DNA of 64,000 nt from Dolomedes plantarius (GCA_907164885.2 OU015490.1:216230634-216294633), one strand, 5' to 3'. Positions 11,272 through 24,985 are shown, counted from the first letter of the stretch. A program made the numbers and translations. Notes: a model not told the origin generated them from the letters alone.

Positions 11272-12586
11272 TCTAAATTACTTTTTTGAATGCGGGAGGG
11301 CGTGCAGGACTGCACGCAGTGGCCGTGTGTTTTCCAGCCAAACTTGCCACATTAAAAATAAATATAGAAAATGCATGGCCCTATTTTCGATCACTGGCGT
11401 ATGTTATTAACATTTGTTGAAACACTTACTGTCAGAACTGAGGCACATCAATTTCCTGTAGGGAATGTAGAACCAGAATCCCAATGGTTGTTGAACCGAT
11501 TACTTTAAATCAAGTTTGTAAAACATCATTTAATGGGAATGAATAGTCTTATCATGCTTTACACTTTATCACTATCGAGATACTTATAACTCTTTGTCTT
11601 AAGCGTACCTACAGTGGTAACTACTAAAAAATCCTCCGACCATCTCAAAGGTCTGAGATTCGTGCCTTCTGTCAAAAGATCGGGAGTCATTTGCTTATAT
11701 TGATTTATTTCGTATGAAATTATGAAATGAAATTTTGTTTATTGTTGTTGTAAAGAACTGTGCACACCGAGTCGAACATTGTAGTGGGCATGTGTCTTGT
11801 TTGTAGAATGTCACATTACCTGACATAATTAAAAGAACGGGTATCTTATAAATAACTAACAATTTCATTCAGTAACCTTAATTTACACGATGACGACGAG
11901 CAAGCTCGTCATTTACTTGATAGATACAGAACACATCAAAAGCACGAGTGTGAGAATGCGAGAACGGAGTTTTATATATTTGATTTTTATGCTTGATGCT
12001 GACGTTCTTTCTTTTATATCTCATATTATTCTTTCAAGCAAATGAATTGCAAGTAAAGAAATATATTTGGTACTCGTCGCATTTTCTTAAACAAATATTA
12101 ACTGGCTTTATGGTACTTTTTGCAATGCATGTAATGTAATATGTTAAACTCTAAATCTGATCACAGATTATTTTTTTTCAGAAAAGAATATAATTTTATT
12201 TCTACCTTATGGCTTTCTATATTATGGCCTTCATTGACATTTAATTTAAATTTCATTTAAAGGATACCATGAAAAAGTTTGATCATAAAAACCATGAAAG
12301 ATCATGAATGAGTCTTTCGAATCCATTTCACACACACTAAATTCTTTTCCCTCCACTGTAAGTTAAGTATTGTTCCCTATAACAATATTTTTGCGTAACT
12401 GCATATTTAATAAAAATGTTAGGTAAGCAAGAGTTTCCCTTTCCTGGGGTCTTTTTGTAGATTTTTCCTTACTTTAGCAAAAATCTAAACAATTATGAAG
12501 AAAAGCTGATAAATTATCTTCAAGAATACAAAAGGCTTTTGTGTGTGGTGTTTCTACAGTTAATTAAATTTCTGCATGCATAAAAC
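11271..12586. other. Unassigned AT-rich DNA
   Basis: No gene could be supported. A short GC-rich inverted motif (GCGTGCAGGACTGCACGC, about 11299-11316) lies just right of the microsatellite. Confidence 0.5.
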
Positions 12587-12608
12587 ATTCCTAAAATACT
12601 TTGATGAA

Positions 12609-12644
<36 letters not shown>
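12587..12644. repeat. 27-bp motif plus (TA)n tract
   Basis: The motif TTCCTAAAATACTTTGATGA, continuing ATGATAT, is followed by pure TA. The same motif occurs three times at 56051-56262, also next to (TA)n. Confidence 0.8.
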
Positions 12645-12646
<2 letters not shown>

Positions 12647-13733
12647 TAGCTGTACCCGTCCCGGCGTTGCTCGGGTAATGTAATTACCAATTTTTTAGTA
12701 GCCTTAACCCTTTGTTAATGGGCGTCGCTGTCATCCTTTTCCTCACCACGATACATTATTTTACCCATATAAATTTAATCCTTTCTGGCACATTTTGGCA
12801 AAATTTTTGACATAGGATTACTAATCGAATATCACTGCAATAGTAATCGATTTCCTTGAAAGCGAATATATCACATCCTCCACATGCTGAAATTCTTTGA
12901 AATCTTCATAGATTTTTTCCACAAATACACCACAAATTATATGATATTAACTAAGTGCTGGCCAAAAAAATTACGGCATTACTAAATGTGATTTTTTAAT
13001 CGATTATCACTGCAATAGTAATCGATTTCCTTTAACCACTCAATCCCTCATAGAAAACAAACGCCCCAACACATCACGTGCATTACGTCGAAAAACTGGT
13101 TATTCTCCTGTTTTCACCAGCTGTACCTTCGTCCGGAAATGAAGAACGAAATCTCCAAAATGAGATTTCTCGCAAGAGTTTCCGAATCATAAAATAAATT
13201 ATTAAAAAATAACTACAATTTGTAAATTAATTTTGGTTCTGGCTTTCGAAACTGTGATGTCTAGGGTCTCTGAGATAAAAAATTCGTAAAAATGTAACGA
13301 TATTTACGTATCGATTCGACAATTTGGAAAAAAGGGTCACGGACAAAATCGCGTTTTTTTCCGAAAAACGGGTGCGTACAGGTGATCGAAAAAAATCACA
13401 ATTAATCGATAAATTAAGACAGACAATTTTAATTGTGATTTCCGTATAGTGTCATCTTTCCCGTATAGGCTCGTCCGAAAAAAAAAATTCTCGGACGGAT
13501 ACGTTAGGATTTACGGAGCTTTTACTCGTCCGGGAGCTCCAAATCGCGACTAAATATTTAATTACGGAAAATCTAATTAAAAAATCGAAAAAAGGGCTTC
13601 GAGGTGCATAATGAGACCTCGGGAGGCATCTTCGTGTCGAATTTCAAGACTGTCCGACCTACCGTCTTTGCGCTGCGCCGCGAGCAGACAAAAACTCGGT
13701 CACACACACACAGACTTTGCCTTTTATATATAA

Positions 13734-13740
<7 letters not shown>
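12645..13740 (+). repeat. Hairpin-headed dispersed repeat, copy 1
   Basis: This is one of four copies of a roughly 1.1-kb repeat. The head is ACTAGCTGTACCCGTCCCGG followed by CGTTGCTCGGGTAATG. It can fold into a GC-rich hairpin (TACCCG with CGGGTA, or CCCGG with its complement), and a second small stem (GTAAT/ATTAC) follows at once. Inside, a 30-bp palindromic motif with arms close to AATCGATTA / TAATCGATT occurs twice (about 12821-12860 and 12997-13036). The tail is CTTTTATATATAAAGATATA and runs straight into (TA)n. A short open frame from 13604 ([10 protein letters not shown]) is present in three copies but has no known domain and ends in the microsatellite. From memory, related heads (CTAGC plus hairpin) and tails occur in other arthropod repeats, perhaps Penelope-like or other retroelement derivatives; the class is not established. 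Confidence 0.85.
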
Positions 13741-13785
<45 letters not shown>

Positions 13786-13791
13786 GTATAT
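13737..13791. repeat. (TA)n spacer between repeat copies 1 and 2
   Basis: TA dinucleotides with TATTTATA interruptions; no other sequence separates the two copies, so they are in direct tandem. Confidence 0.95.
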
Positions 13792-14874
13792 ACTAGCTGT
13801 ACCCGTCCCGGCGTTGCTCGGGTAATGTAATTACCAATTTTTTAGTAGCCTTAACCCTTTTGTTAATGGGCGTCGCTGTCATCCTTTTCCTCACCACGAT
13901 ACATTATTTTACCCATATAAATTTAATCCTTTCTGGCACATTTTGGCAAAATTTTTGACATAGGATTACTAATCGAATATCACTGCAATAGTAATCGATT
14001 TCCTTGAAAGCGAATATATCACATCCTCCACATGCTGAAATTCTTTGAAATCTTCATAGATTTTTTCCACAAATACACCACAAATTATATGATATTAACT
14101 AAGTGCTGGCCAAAAAAATTACGGCATTACTAAATGTGATTTTTTAATCGATTATCAATGCAATAGTAATCGATTTCCTTTAACCACCGAATCCCTCATA
14201 GAAAACAAACGTCCCAACACATCACGTGCATGACGTCGAAAAACTGGTTTTTCTCCTATTTTACCTTCGTCCGGAAATGAAGAACAAAATCTCCAAAATG
14301 AGATTTCTCGCAAGAGTTTCCGAATCATAAAATAAATTATTTAAAAATAACTACAATTTGTAAATTAATTTTGGTTCTGGCTTTCGAAACTGTGATGTCT
14401 AGGGTCTCTGAGATAAAAATTTCGTAAAAATGTAACGACATTTACGTATCGATTCGACAATTTGGAAAAAAGGGTCACGGACAAAATCGCGTTTTTTTTC
14501 CGAAAAACGGGTGCGTACAGGCGATTGAAAAAAAATCACAATTAATCGATAAATTAAGACAGACAATTTTAATTGTGATTTCCGTATAGTGTCATCTTTC
14601 CCGTATAGGCTCGTCCGAAAAAAAAAATTCTTGGACGGATACGTTAGGATTTACGGGGCTTTTACTCGTCCGGGAGCTCCAAATCGCGACTAAATATTTA
14701 ATTACGGAAAATTTAATTAAAAAATCGAAAAAAGGGCTTCGAGGTGCATAATGAGACCTCGGGAGGCATCTTCGTGTCGAATCTCAAGACTGTCCGTCCT
14801 ACCGTCTTTGCGCTGCGCCGCGAGCAGACAAAAACTCGGTCACACACACACAGACTTTGCCTTTTATATATAAA

Positions 14875-14880
<6 letters not shown>
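13792..14880 (+). repeat. Hairpin-headed dispersed repeat, copy 2
   Basis: Same head, doubled palindromic motif and CTTTTATATATAAAGATATA tail as copy 1, with scattered substitutions and small indels (for example a short deletion around 14255-14265 that removes part of the segment seen at 13115-13128 in copy 1). It begins a unit that is tandemly duplicated with 15583-17481. Confidence 0.85.

Positions 14881-15531
<651 letters not shown>

Positions 15532-15582
<51 letters not shown>
15532..15582. repeat. (TA)n tract
   Basis: Pure TA run joining segment copy A to hairpin-headed repeat copy 3. Confidence 0.95.
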
Positions 15583-16909
<1,327 letters not shown>

Positions 16910-16938
16910 GGATAGCTATACACCAAAATAATATATAT

Positions 16939-17478
16939 TTGGAGTGGTCAAGAGTTGTTTCAAATTACTTTCATTACAATCCATTATATGAAAATTGTAA
17001 ATTTTACGTTAAGATCCAAATTTTAATCACAATCTATATAAAAGCAGCAAATGACTGAAGGAATAAATTAAGTACCATCACGACTTTGTATACAGTTGTC
17101 ATTTTTTCTTTTTCTGCAAATAATTCATTGCCCATAACGGCAAAGAATGAAAGCAACATCTGTCGAAAATAAAACAAAATGATTAGCTTATAAAAAGAGG
17201 AATTCTGTCATTCTATATATTCTATTAATTTCCTTCCCAAGGAAAGAAATGAAATCAGAAGACATATTCAACTTATTTAAAAGACCAGATTTAAAGAATG
17301 GAAAGGAGCAAAAAGTTTTATTTCCTTTAAAACTAATTTGCATTTTCCGTAAATGCCATTAAAAGTATATTTTCCCCTTCAGTCTGCAATTTCCTTTTAT
17401 AAATTCCCTATAACCTGCCATTTGCTGGCCTATTTTTAATATTTCTATTATGCATGTTTTATCTTAATATTTTTATTA

Positions 17479-17481
<3 letters not shown>
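16939..17481. repeat. 543-bp duplicated segment, copy B
   Basis: Second copy of 14989-15531, about 99% identical by eye, showing that copy 3 and this segment are a recent tandem duplicate of copy 2 and its segment. Confidence 0.9.

Positions 17482-17526
<45 letters not shown>
17482..17526. repeat. (TA)n tract
   Basis: Pure TA run separating the duplicated segment from the inverted-arm retroelement. Confidence 0.95.
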
Positions 17527-17528
<2 letters not shown>

Positions 17529-17732
17529 CTATCATAAACAAATACAAAAAGATATGGATTGTAGCGATGTCCAAAAATAGCCCGAGGGGGGTAGTGACCC
17601 CTCGTCCCTGGTTGAACATGTTTTCTTGCTATAGCAAACACTCCCAGTTAGCCAGGACATCGTGAAACCAAGTAGCGGTCGACCACAGATGGGACCGGAA
17701 AGATGAAATAGACAAAAAACCTAGCGCACAGC
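17527..17732 (-). repeat. Retroelement terminal arm, copy 1
   Basis: Positions 17648-17732 are repeated in inverted orientation at 18634-18720 (about 85 bp, for example GATGGGACCGGAAAGATG). Positions 17527-17660 are repeated in inverted orientation at 20480-20606 (for example ACAATCCATATCTTTTTG in the latter). The three pieces are parts of one terminal sequence flanking a reverse-transcriptase remnant. Confidence 0.8.
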
Positions 17733-17912
17733 ACTACCAACAACATCACTAAACAAACTTTTGTACTCATCGTAAGTAAAATTAAGATAATCACATATTA
17801 CCCTACGTACATACCTATAGGGATATCCACTTTTCAATGTGTACTTACTGAAGCTAGACACTTGTGACATTTTTTCGCTGTTATTGCTATATAAGTAATC
17901 ATACCGATGTAA

Positions 17913-18538
17913 TTAGTTTATGATAATATTTGGATAAATAGAAAAGTGAAGAGCAGATTGCCAATTAATTAATTTGTTAACTTTAAAAAGGAAAACATCA
18001 CGTTTATCATAAAGTCTGTAGACAATTACACCATTTGATATGTTTAAATTAATGTCTAAAAAGTCAATGCTGTCATCACTATTATGTTTCGTTTCAATGA
18101 GTTTTAAATAAATAGGATAAAAAACAAAATCAATTGCATTTGCTTCTTCTAAATAAATCACTAATACATCATCAACGTATCTGAAATACATAGACTCATT
18201 ATATAGCATAACCCCCTGTTCATACGTATATAGAAAAATATCAGCCAATGCTAATGAACAAATGCCCCCCCTCCCCGCCCATAGGAATGCCCTTACACTG
18301 GCGATATAGTGAATTTCCATCACTTACTTATGTTTCTTTTAATGCCAGATTCAACAAATCCCTGTATTTGTGGTACGAAATATACTGTTGTAAGTCATAT
18401 TTCTCAACGGCATTTAACTACGTTTACGATTACAAAATCACTTATATTTACTTTTTCATACTGAGATTTATCACGATATATATCACATAATAACTTCAAG
18501 TAATAATACCTGCATGTAAATGCGTAATTAGTAGACAT
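17913..18538 (-). pseudogene. Reverse transcriptase remnant (YVDD type)
   Basis: On the minus strand the 3' part (18323-17913) reads through ADIFLYTYE and MYFRYVDDVLVIYLEE. YVDD is the catalytic box of reverse transcriptases. FLDINLNI and LYDKRDVFLF follow. Upstream, in another frame, lie YRDLLNLALKE and QCKGIPMG, the usual motif before the active site, and a start-like MSTNYAFTCRYYYLKLLCDI at about 18538. Frame changes near 18290 and 18400, and stop codons, show it is dead. It would have copied the element's RNA into DNA. The surrounding inverted arms recall Penelope-like elements, which often have complex terminal repeats, but no GIY-YIG endonuclease was found. The class is therefore uncertain. 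Confidence 0.75.
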
Positions 18539-18633
18539 TTTATCCAAGTAATTCACTGCGACACAGTCATGCAATTTTTTGCCCGATTTCCTTATCTAGC
18601 AAGGACTATTACACTTGCATGCCACTCATCGAC

Positions 18634-18780
18634 TAGCTGTGCGCTAGGTTTTTTGTCTATTTCATCTTTCCGGTCCCATCTGTGGTCGACAGCTACTTGG
18701 TTTCACCATGTCCTGGCTGCATATAAGCAAACTGTACTTGGATAGAAACCTGGAGGAAAATGCGCTCTTATCATTGGTCG
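18634..18780 (+). repeat. Retroelement terminal arm, copy 2 (inverted)
   Basis: Inverted partner of 17648-17732. It continues with sequence (about 18720-18780) that matches the reverse complement of 20414-20485 (CCTCCAGG, TCTATCCAAGTACAG, TTGCTTATATGC). The two arms face each other around the reverse-transcriptase remnant. Confidence 0.8.
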
Positions 18781-20413
18781 AATCGTCCTGTCATTCATTC
18801 GAATTCCTGGAAGGCGTTCTACTTTCTACCAAAACCGAAATGTATCGCTTTTAAGGAGTATATGCGCTCATGATGATTTCACTCTTCAATTTTTAATAAT
18901 ATACTGTTATGCTCTATGCTAAAATACTTAATATAAGAAATACCATTAGTTTCCTTGCCGATAAAAGGCTGTATGTCACAAACACGAAATTTGACGATCA
19001 GTACAACGCATTTGACATAAAGCCACGGTGAAAATACGATTAACACAAGATAAAATGCGTACAAATTTAAAATAAATTTCTAAAAAGGCGAAAAAAATAT
19101 TTAAAAATTTCCAAGAAATCACAGGAATCGAAAATTAAGAAGCTATGGAAATATGCTTATGTGTGAAAACGGTAATGCCATCTGTATGAAGATAGGGAAA
19201 GTAATAAAAGTTACACAGTAAAATTTTAAGAACTCCTTTATACCAACTTATCGGTGTTATCGATCGATTCGAAAGGAAATATGGAAAGAATATTCGTGTT
19301 TTTCTAAAACAGCTGCTAGAATGCTGAAAAATGCTTAATATGCTGTTTTTTATAATGGAAAATTTACTTGGTTTATTTTCCATTTAATGCACTATAAAAT
19401 TAAAATAATTTAAAATTATTTAATGTTGTATAAACCAAGTTAAATTTTTGTTATTTTTTACACCAGTTTATTTAATGTTTTATTTAATTTTGCATTTTGT
19501 TGGTTGTTTAGAATAAACAAAAATATCTTCCATGTCACATTTTTAACTTTAAATTATTATTTCCTGGCGTATGAACCAAGTTATTTTTCTGTTATTTTTT
19601 ACAAAAGTTTATTTGATGTTTTATTTAATTTTACATTTTGTTGGTTGTTTTGAAAAAACAAAAATATCTTGCAAGTCACATTTATTTTTATTTTTTTTTT
19701 TATTGAAAGGAAAATAAAAAAAAATTTATCCCTTTTGAGGTTTTATTTTTATAACCACACTCACACTAGGTTGTAACTTTATTAGCATTTCTTTAATTAA
19801 TGCAAGAATTTTTAATTCCATGAAAATTCAGAATGCTGCATAGTATATTTTTTCTTCAGTGAACTTTAAAAAAAAATCAACGTGAGCTAATGTCCATGCC
19901 CATGCATTTCTGCATTTGGTTGATTAAGCTTTATATTAGTACGGAATGGCTTCTTTTTCTTTTTACTGATACACCTGAAGCTGGACGGCCAGATAGTAAA
20001 CGTTTCGAACCTCTTCTAAGTTTTAAGGATCTCCTGGCAATATATGTTGGTTCAACATGGATTAACGAACCAGCTCTATGGAGAAGAGAAATTCTGTTAC
20101 AAGCAGTATGAAGGAATTCTTCCCACTGGCCCTAAGAACTGATTTTATTCAACTTGGAATAACATTTTTATGTCCGTTTGAAGATTATTTATGCAATTAT
20201 TTATACAATTATTTATCCAATTATTTATGTCCGTTATGGACTTTAAGTTACTTTTTATTATTATTGTATCAGAATTTTCAACAATAACATTCTGAAACTG
20301 AATAGGGAAGTTTTCATTTCCAACATCCACACGTCTCAATAACAAATTCATTTTGTCAAGATGGCGTTTGTTTTGATCGCATTACGGCGCTTTGAATAGA
20401 GGCAGGCAACAGC
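18781..20413. other. AT-rich DNA with a short tandem duplication and minirepeats
   Basis: Two tandem units of about 144 bp span roughly 19424-19690 (both contain AACCAAGTTA, then TGTTTTATTTAATTTT, then ACAAAAATATCTT). A 13-bp repeat close to ATTATTTATNCAA occurs three or four times at about 20185-20228. The open frame at 19890-20111 (73 codons) has no recognisable domain and is not called as a gene. Confidence 0.5.
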
Positions 20414-20606
20414 AGCCAATGACTAGCGCGAATTATCCTCCAGGATTCTATCCAAGTACAGATTGCTTATATGCGTCCTGGCTAACCGGGAGTGTTTTCT
20501 ATAGCAAGAAAACATTTTCAACCAGGGACGAGGGATTACAACCAACCTCGGGCCATTTTGGCCATCGCTACAATCCATATCTTTTTGTGTTTGTATATGA
20601 TAGCTC
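20414..20606 (-). repeat. Retroelement terminal arm, copy 3
   Basis: Contains, in opposite orientation, both the outer part of arm 1 and the outer part of arm 2. It shows how the two fragments join in a complete terminal repeat. It lies about 1.6 kb from arm 2 with unrelated AT-rich DNA between. Confidence 0.75.
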
Positions 20607-20662
20607 TACTTATTTAACTATGTGAAGCAGTACGCACTCCTAGACTGAATATAGTAGTTTCT

Positions 20663-20813
<151 letters not shown>

Positions 20814-20822
20814 ATATATATA

Positions 20823-20860
<38 letters not shown>

Positions 20861-20862
<2 letters not shown>

Positions 20863-21640
20863 TAGCTGTACCCGTCCCGGCGTTGCTCGGGTAATGTAAT
20901 TACCAATTTTTTAGTAGCCTTAACCCTTTGTTAATGGGCGTCGCTGTCATCCTTTTAATCACCACGATACATTATTTTATCCATATAAATTTAATCCTTT
21001 CTGGCACATTTTGGCAAAATTTTTGACGTAGGATTACTTAAAACTTTCCACAACAGTCAGCGAGACGAAAAACGTTTTCCACAAACACACCACAAATTAT
21101 ATGATATTAACTAAGTGTTGGCCAAAAAAATTACGGCATTACTAAATGCGATTTTTTAATCGATTATCACTGCAATAGTAATCGATTTCCTTTAACCACC
21201 CAATCCCTCATAGAAAACAAACGCCCCAACACATCACGTGCTTGACGTCGAAAACGACCGACGAAAACGGCTTGACATCGAAAACCTATTTTCCCCCGTT
21301 TTACCTTCGTCCGGAAATGAAGAACGAAATCTCCAAAATGAGATTTCTCACAAGAGTTTCCAAATCATAAAATAAATTATTAAAAAATAACTACAATTTG
21401 TAAATTAATTTTGGTTCTGCTTTTCGAAACTGTGATGTCTAGGGTCTCTGAGATAAAAATTTCGTAAAAATGTAACGACATTTACGTATAGATTCGACAA
21501 TTTGGAAAAAAGGGTCGCGGCCAAAATCGCGTTTTTTTCCGAAAAACGGGTGCGTAAAGGCGATCGAAAAAAAAATCAAAATTAATCGATAAATTAAGAC
21601 CGACAATTTTAATTGTGATTTCCGTAAAGATACACTCATG
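20861..21640 (+). repeat. Hairpin-headed dispersed repeat, copy 4 (deleted, interrupted)
   Basis: The head is identical, but the first palindromic motif is missing: 21030-21078 differs from the other copies, leaving only the one near 21155-21193. Near 21625 the sequence jumps from TTTCCGTA directly to AAAGATA, the tail motif, so about 300 bp present in the other copies were deleted. The Tc1-like element at 21633-23044 is inserted at the TA of that tail, and its right flank resumes as (TA)n. Confidence 0.8.
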
Positions 21641-23044
21641 GACAAAAAATTAGCGCACCAAGAAATAATTGCCGGATCGTAACGAAACTTGCAATGAAGA
21701 TACATGTCGGGGAAATATGCAAATTATTAGAAATGCAGCGTGATTGCGCATTACGTATAGCCGGTAGAGGGCGTTGAACATCGTACTCTGTGGAGTAAAA
21801 AGCAGGTAACCAAAGCTTGTTTGAGTGTGCTTAATCATTTACAAAGGAAGAGCTTAAATAGACATGCCATTACGCCGTGTTCGAAGACAATATAAGCAGT
21901 TGTCGCAGTTTGAGAGGGGGAGAGTCGTCGGGATGATGGAAGCTGGGTGGTCATCTAGGCGAGTAGCTCTTCAATTAGGCCGCTCTGATTGTGTTGTGAG
22001 GAGGTGTTGGGACCAGTGGACCCGAGAGATGTCATGTACACGAAGACCAGGCTCAGGACGCCCTCGACAGACCAGTCGTCGGGAAGACCGCCACATCGTA
22101 AGAAACGCACGCGTACAGCTAACTGATTCATCGGCCGCCATCCAGGCACAGGTAGCACCCTCACTAGGTTCTTCTGTGTCTTCTGGAACCATACGAAGGC
22201 GCCTGGCTGAAGGACAGTTGGTATCGCGTCGCCCATTCAGTGTGCTGCCCTTGACGCCCACCCATCGACGCCTCCGTTTGGAGTTTTGCCGCGCAAAAGG
22301 AAACTGGACTGCAGAGGAATGGAACCAGGTCGTCTTTAGCGACGAATCCAGATTCAATCTCGGCAGTGATGACAATCGTGTTCGTGTGTGGAGAGCCCGT
22401 GGTGAACGCTTCAATCCTGCCTTTGCTGTACAGCGACACATCGCTCCCACAGCTGGTGTGATGGTATCGGGTGCCATTGCCTACAATACACGGTCACCCC
22501 TAGTATTGTTCCGTGGCACCATGACAGCCCAGCGGTATGTTCATGAAATCCGGCAACCACATGTATTGCCACTCATGCAACGGCTCCCAGGAGCCATTTT
22601 TCAACAAGACAATGTTCGGCCTCATACGGCAAGGGTGTCACAAGACTTTCTCCGCACTGTTACTACCCTTCCTTGGCCTGCCCGATCCCCAGATTTGTCT
22701 CCAATCGAGCATATCTGGGATCATTTGGGACGACGAGTTGGGCATCCCACGAGTTTGAACGAACTAGAGGCAAGGTTGCAGCAAATATGGAACGAAATGT
22801 CTCAAGACATCATACAGAACTTGTATGACTCAATGCCCGATCGTATCGCATAGTGCATTCGCGTTAGAGGGGTTCCAACGGAGTATTAACTCCTCCGTTC
22901 TTTTGCCTTTTTCTCTGAAATAAATTATCCTTTTTCTTTGATTTTCTTATCATTTACTTATATCAAAGTAGTTATTACGCATGCAAAATTTCTTTTCATT
23001 TTGACTACTCCTTCTTGGTGCGCTAATTTTTTTGTCCATGAGTG
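21633..23044 (+). mobile_element. Tc1-like transposon, near-intact copy 1
   Basis: A 1412-bp element with TIRs of about 33 bp (outer end CACTCATGGACAAAAAA, inner part TTAGCGCACCAAG) in inverted orientation. TA is present on both sides (21631-21632 and 23045-23046). One transposase gene fills the middle. It lies inside hairpin-headed repeat copy 4, so it is younger than that repeat. A sister copy lies at 30134-31452. Confidence 0.97.
21864..22853 (+). CDS. Tc1-like transposase (DD32E spacing), 329 aa, C-terminus truncated
   Basis: Catalyses cut-and-paste transposition at TA sites. Residues about 10-60 form the first helix-turn-helix (QFERGRVVGMMEAGWSSRRV); the GRPR linker is at about 65-68 and a second DNA-binding region follows to about 125. 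The catalytic acidic residues are D160 (VFSDESRF), D249 (FQQDNVRPH) and E282 (SPDLSPIEHIWD). Only 32 residues lie between D249 and E282, where canonical Tc1 has 34. The ATG at 21864 is used because the frame opens there and the sister copy starts at the same place. The frame ends at TAG 22851-22853. The sister copy has TCG (Ser) there, so about 12 C-terminal residues are lost. Residue 202 is Ser where the sister has the conserved Trp (GVMVWGAI). Activity is therefore doubtful. Confidence 0.93.
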   Translation: MPLRRVRRQYKQLSQFERGRVVGMMEAGWSSRRVALQLGRSDCVVRRCWDQWTREMSCTRRPGSGRPRQTSRREDRHIVRNARVQLTDSSAAIQAQVAPSLGSSVSSGTIRRRLAEGQLVSRRPFSVLPLTPTHRRLRLEFCRAKGNWTAEEWNQVVFSDESRFNLGSDDNRVRVWRARGERFNPAFAVQRHIAPTAGVMVSGAIAYNTRSPLVLFRGTMTAQRYVHEIRQPHVLPLMQRLPGAIFQQDNVRPHTARVSQDFLRTVTTLPWPARSPDLSPIEHIWDHLGRRVGHPTSLNELEARLQQIWNEMSQDIIQNLYDSMPDRIA

Positions 23045-23448
<404 letters not shown>

Positions 23449-23449
23449 G

Positions 23450-23957
23450 ACTAGCATTATTGCCCGGCGTTGACCGGGTATATATATAGATATAAAATAT
23501 TTCATGCATTCCATCAAAAAAATACTGGGCTGCTACTCCCGCTCTTCATGTTCATCTGGCCAGACAGAATGCGCTTAGCACGTTTCTACTGAAGTGATAT
23601 ACAAACAATAAGAAAAAAAGGAACTTTGAGCCTGCGGACCTTCGTCTGATTTTAAGGTCATTCCCAACCCTCTTTCTCCCGCACATTGGAATTCCCCCCC
23701 CCCGTCATTCTCAAACCACCCCTCTTAACGCAGCTGGTTGAGGGAAAACCACAGGGGGTAGACGCACCTCTATCGGGCACAAAAAACATTAAAAAATTAA
23801 TTTTTAAAAAACTAATTGAGCCCCAAATTTCGTTTTTCCTGATTTAAGTTTCTCGGTCCCAAAACATTAACTGTGCCGAATTTGGTCCCGGTGGGTGAAA
23901 CAGTCTATGATTCTATAGCGGACAAACAAACCGATAAGTTCTTTTATATATATAGAT
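23450..23957 (+). repeat. Second hairpin-headed repeat family, about 0.5 kb
   Basis: Head: CTAGCATTATTGCCCGGCGT then TGACCGGGTATATA. The perfect stem CCCGG/CCGGG encloses CGTTGA, the same loop core as in the 1.1-kb family. The tail AGCGGACAAACAAACCGATA leads to CTTTTATATATATAGAT. The body is unrelated to the 1.1-kb family. A head of CTAGC plus hairpin and a tail of TTTTATATATATAGAT are thus shared by two families with different bodies. Confidence 0.7.
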
Positions 23958-24361
<404 letters not shown>

Positions 24362-24449
24362 TGACGAAAAATTAAGAAACAATATGAATGATACAAGCAT
24401 TAGATAACAGATAGAGGTAACAATCTAACCAAACTAACAATGTAACGAT

Positions 24450-24985
24450 CTCTAAATTTAATTGCAAATCTATAGGAATCTTTTAAAAATATACGTAAGA
24501 AGAATTCTCAGTGAGAGGACGATGAAAAAATAATTAATTTCCTTAATTAGGTCCAAATATCATTAACTTCCCGTGTCTACTCAGAATTATTCAAAACCTG
24601 TAATTAACCAGCTATGCAAGTGAACATACCAGCCCGACTCCTTGTATGAAGTATCCCTGCTTTTGTTGTAAATTAAGAATTCGTGATATCCCATTTTAGG
24701 CATCAATTTTGACTAACGATACTTTAATTGTCGTTCTTCGCAGTCTTAAATTTTAACTGAAACAATGTAATTAATTTGCCATTAATCTTTTGGAGCAGAG
24801 TTCCTTGAAGCCAATATATATCTCTCACAGTAGGTAAATCAGCTACAGGTTTGTTCTAATTGAGCTTAACTGCTAAATAATCTGATGGGTAGAAATTTTT
24901 CCTTTATTTCTGGAAAGACGCTAGGAAAAGGAATGTACAATGTATCGCTTATGAAAAATCAGATTAGTCATGTAGGTAAATATTT
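24450..24985. repeat. Dispersed repeat, copy 2 (pair with 5580-6115)
   Basis: Same-orientation match to 5580-6115 over about 530 bp with moderate divergence. No ends or coding region could be defined. Confidence 0.75.

Noticed and set aside
12645..12690. Hammerhead ribozyme in the head of the hairpin repeat
   Set aside because: The conserved CUGAUGA and GAAA core elements of hammerheads are not present next to the hairpin.
13604..13735. Short conserved frame ([10 protein letters not shown]...) as a gene in the hairpin-headed repeat copies
   Set aside because: It is seen in three copies of one repeat, but the coding sense is not supported: no known domain, the frame ends in the microsatellite, and conservation is no higher than in the non-coding body.
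21955..22477. Minus-strand open frames of 91-168 codons within the Tc1 element
   Set aside because: Antisense shadows of the transposase; the plus frame has the complete catalytic motif set.
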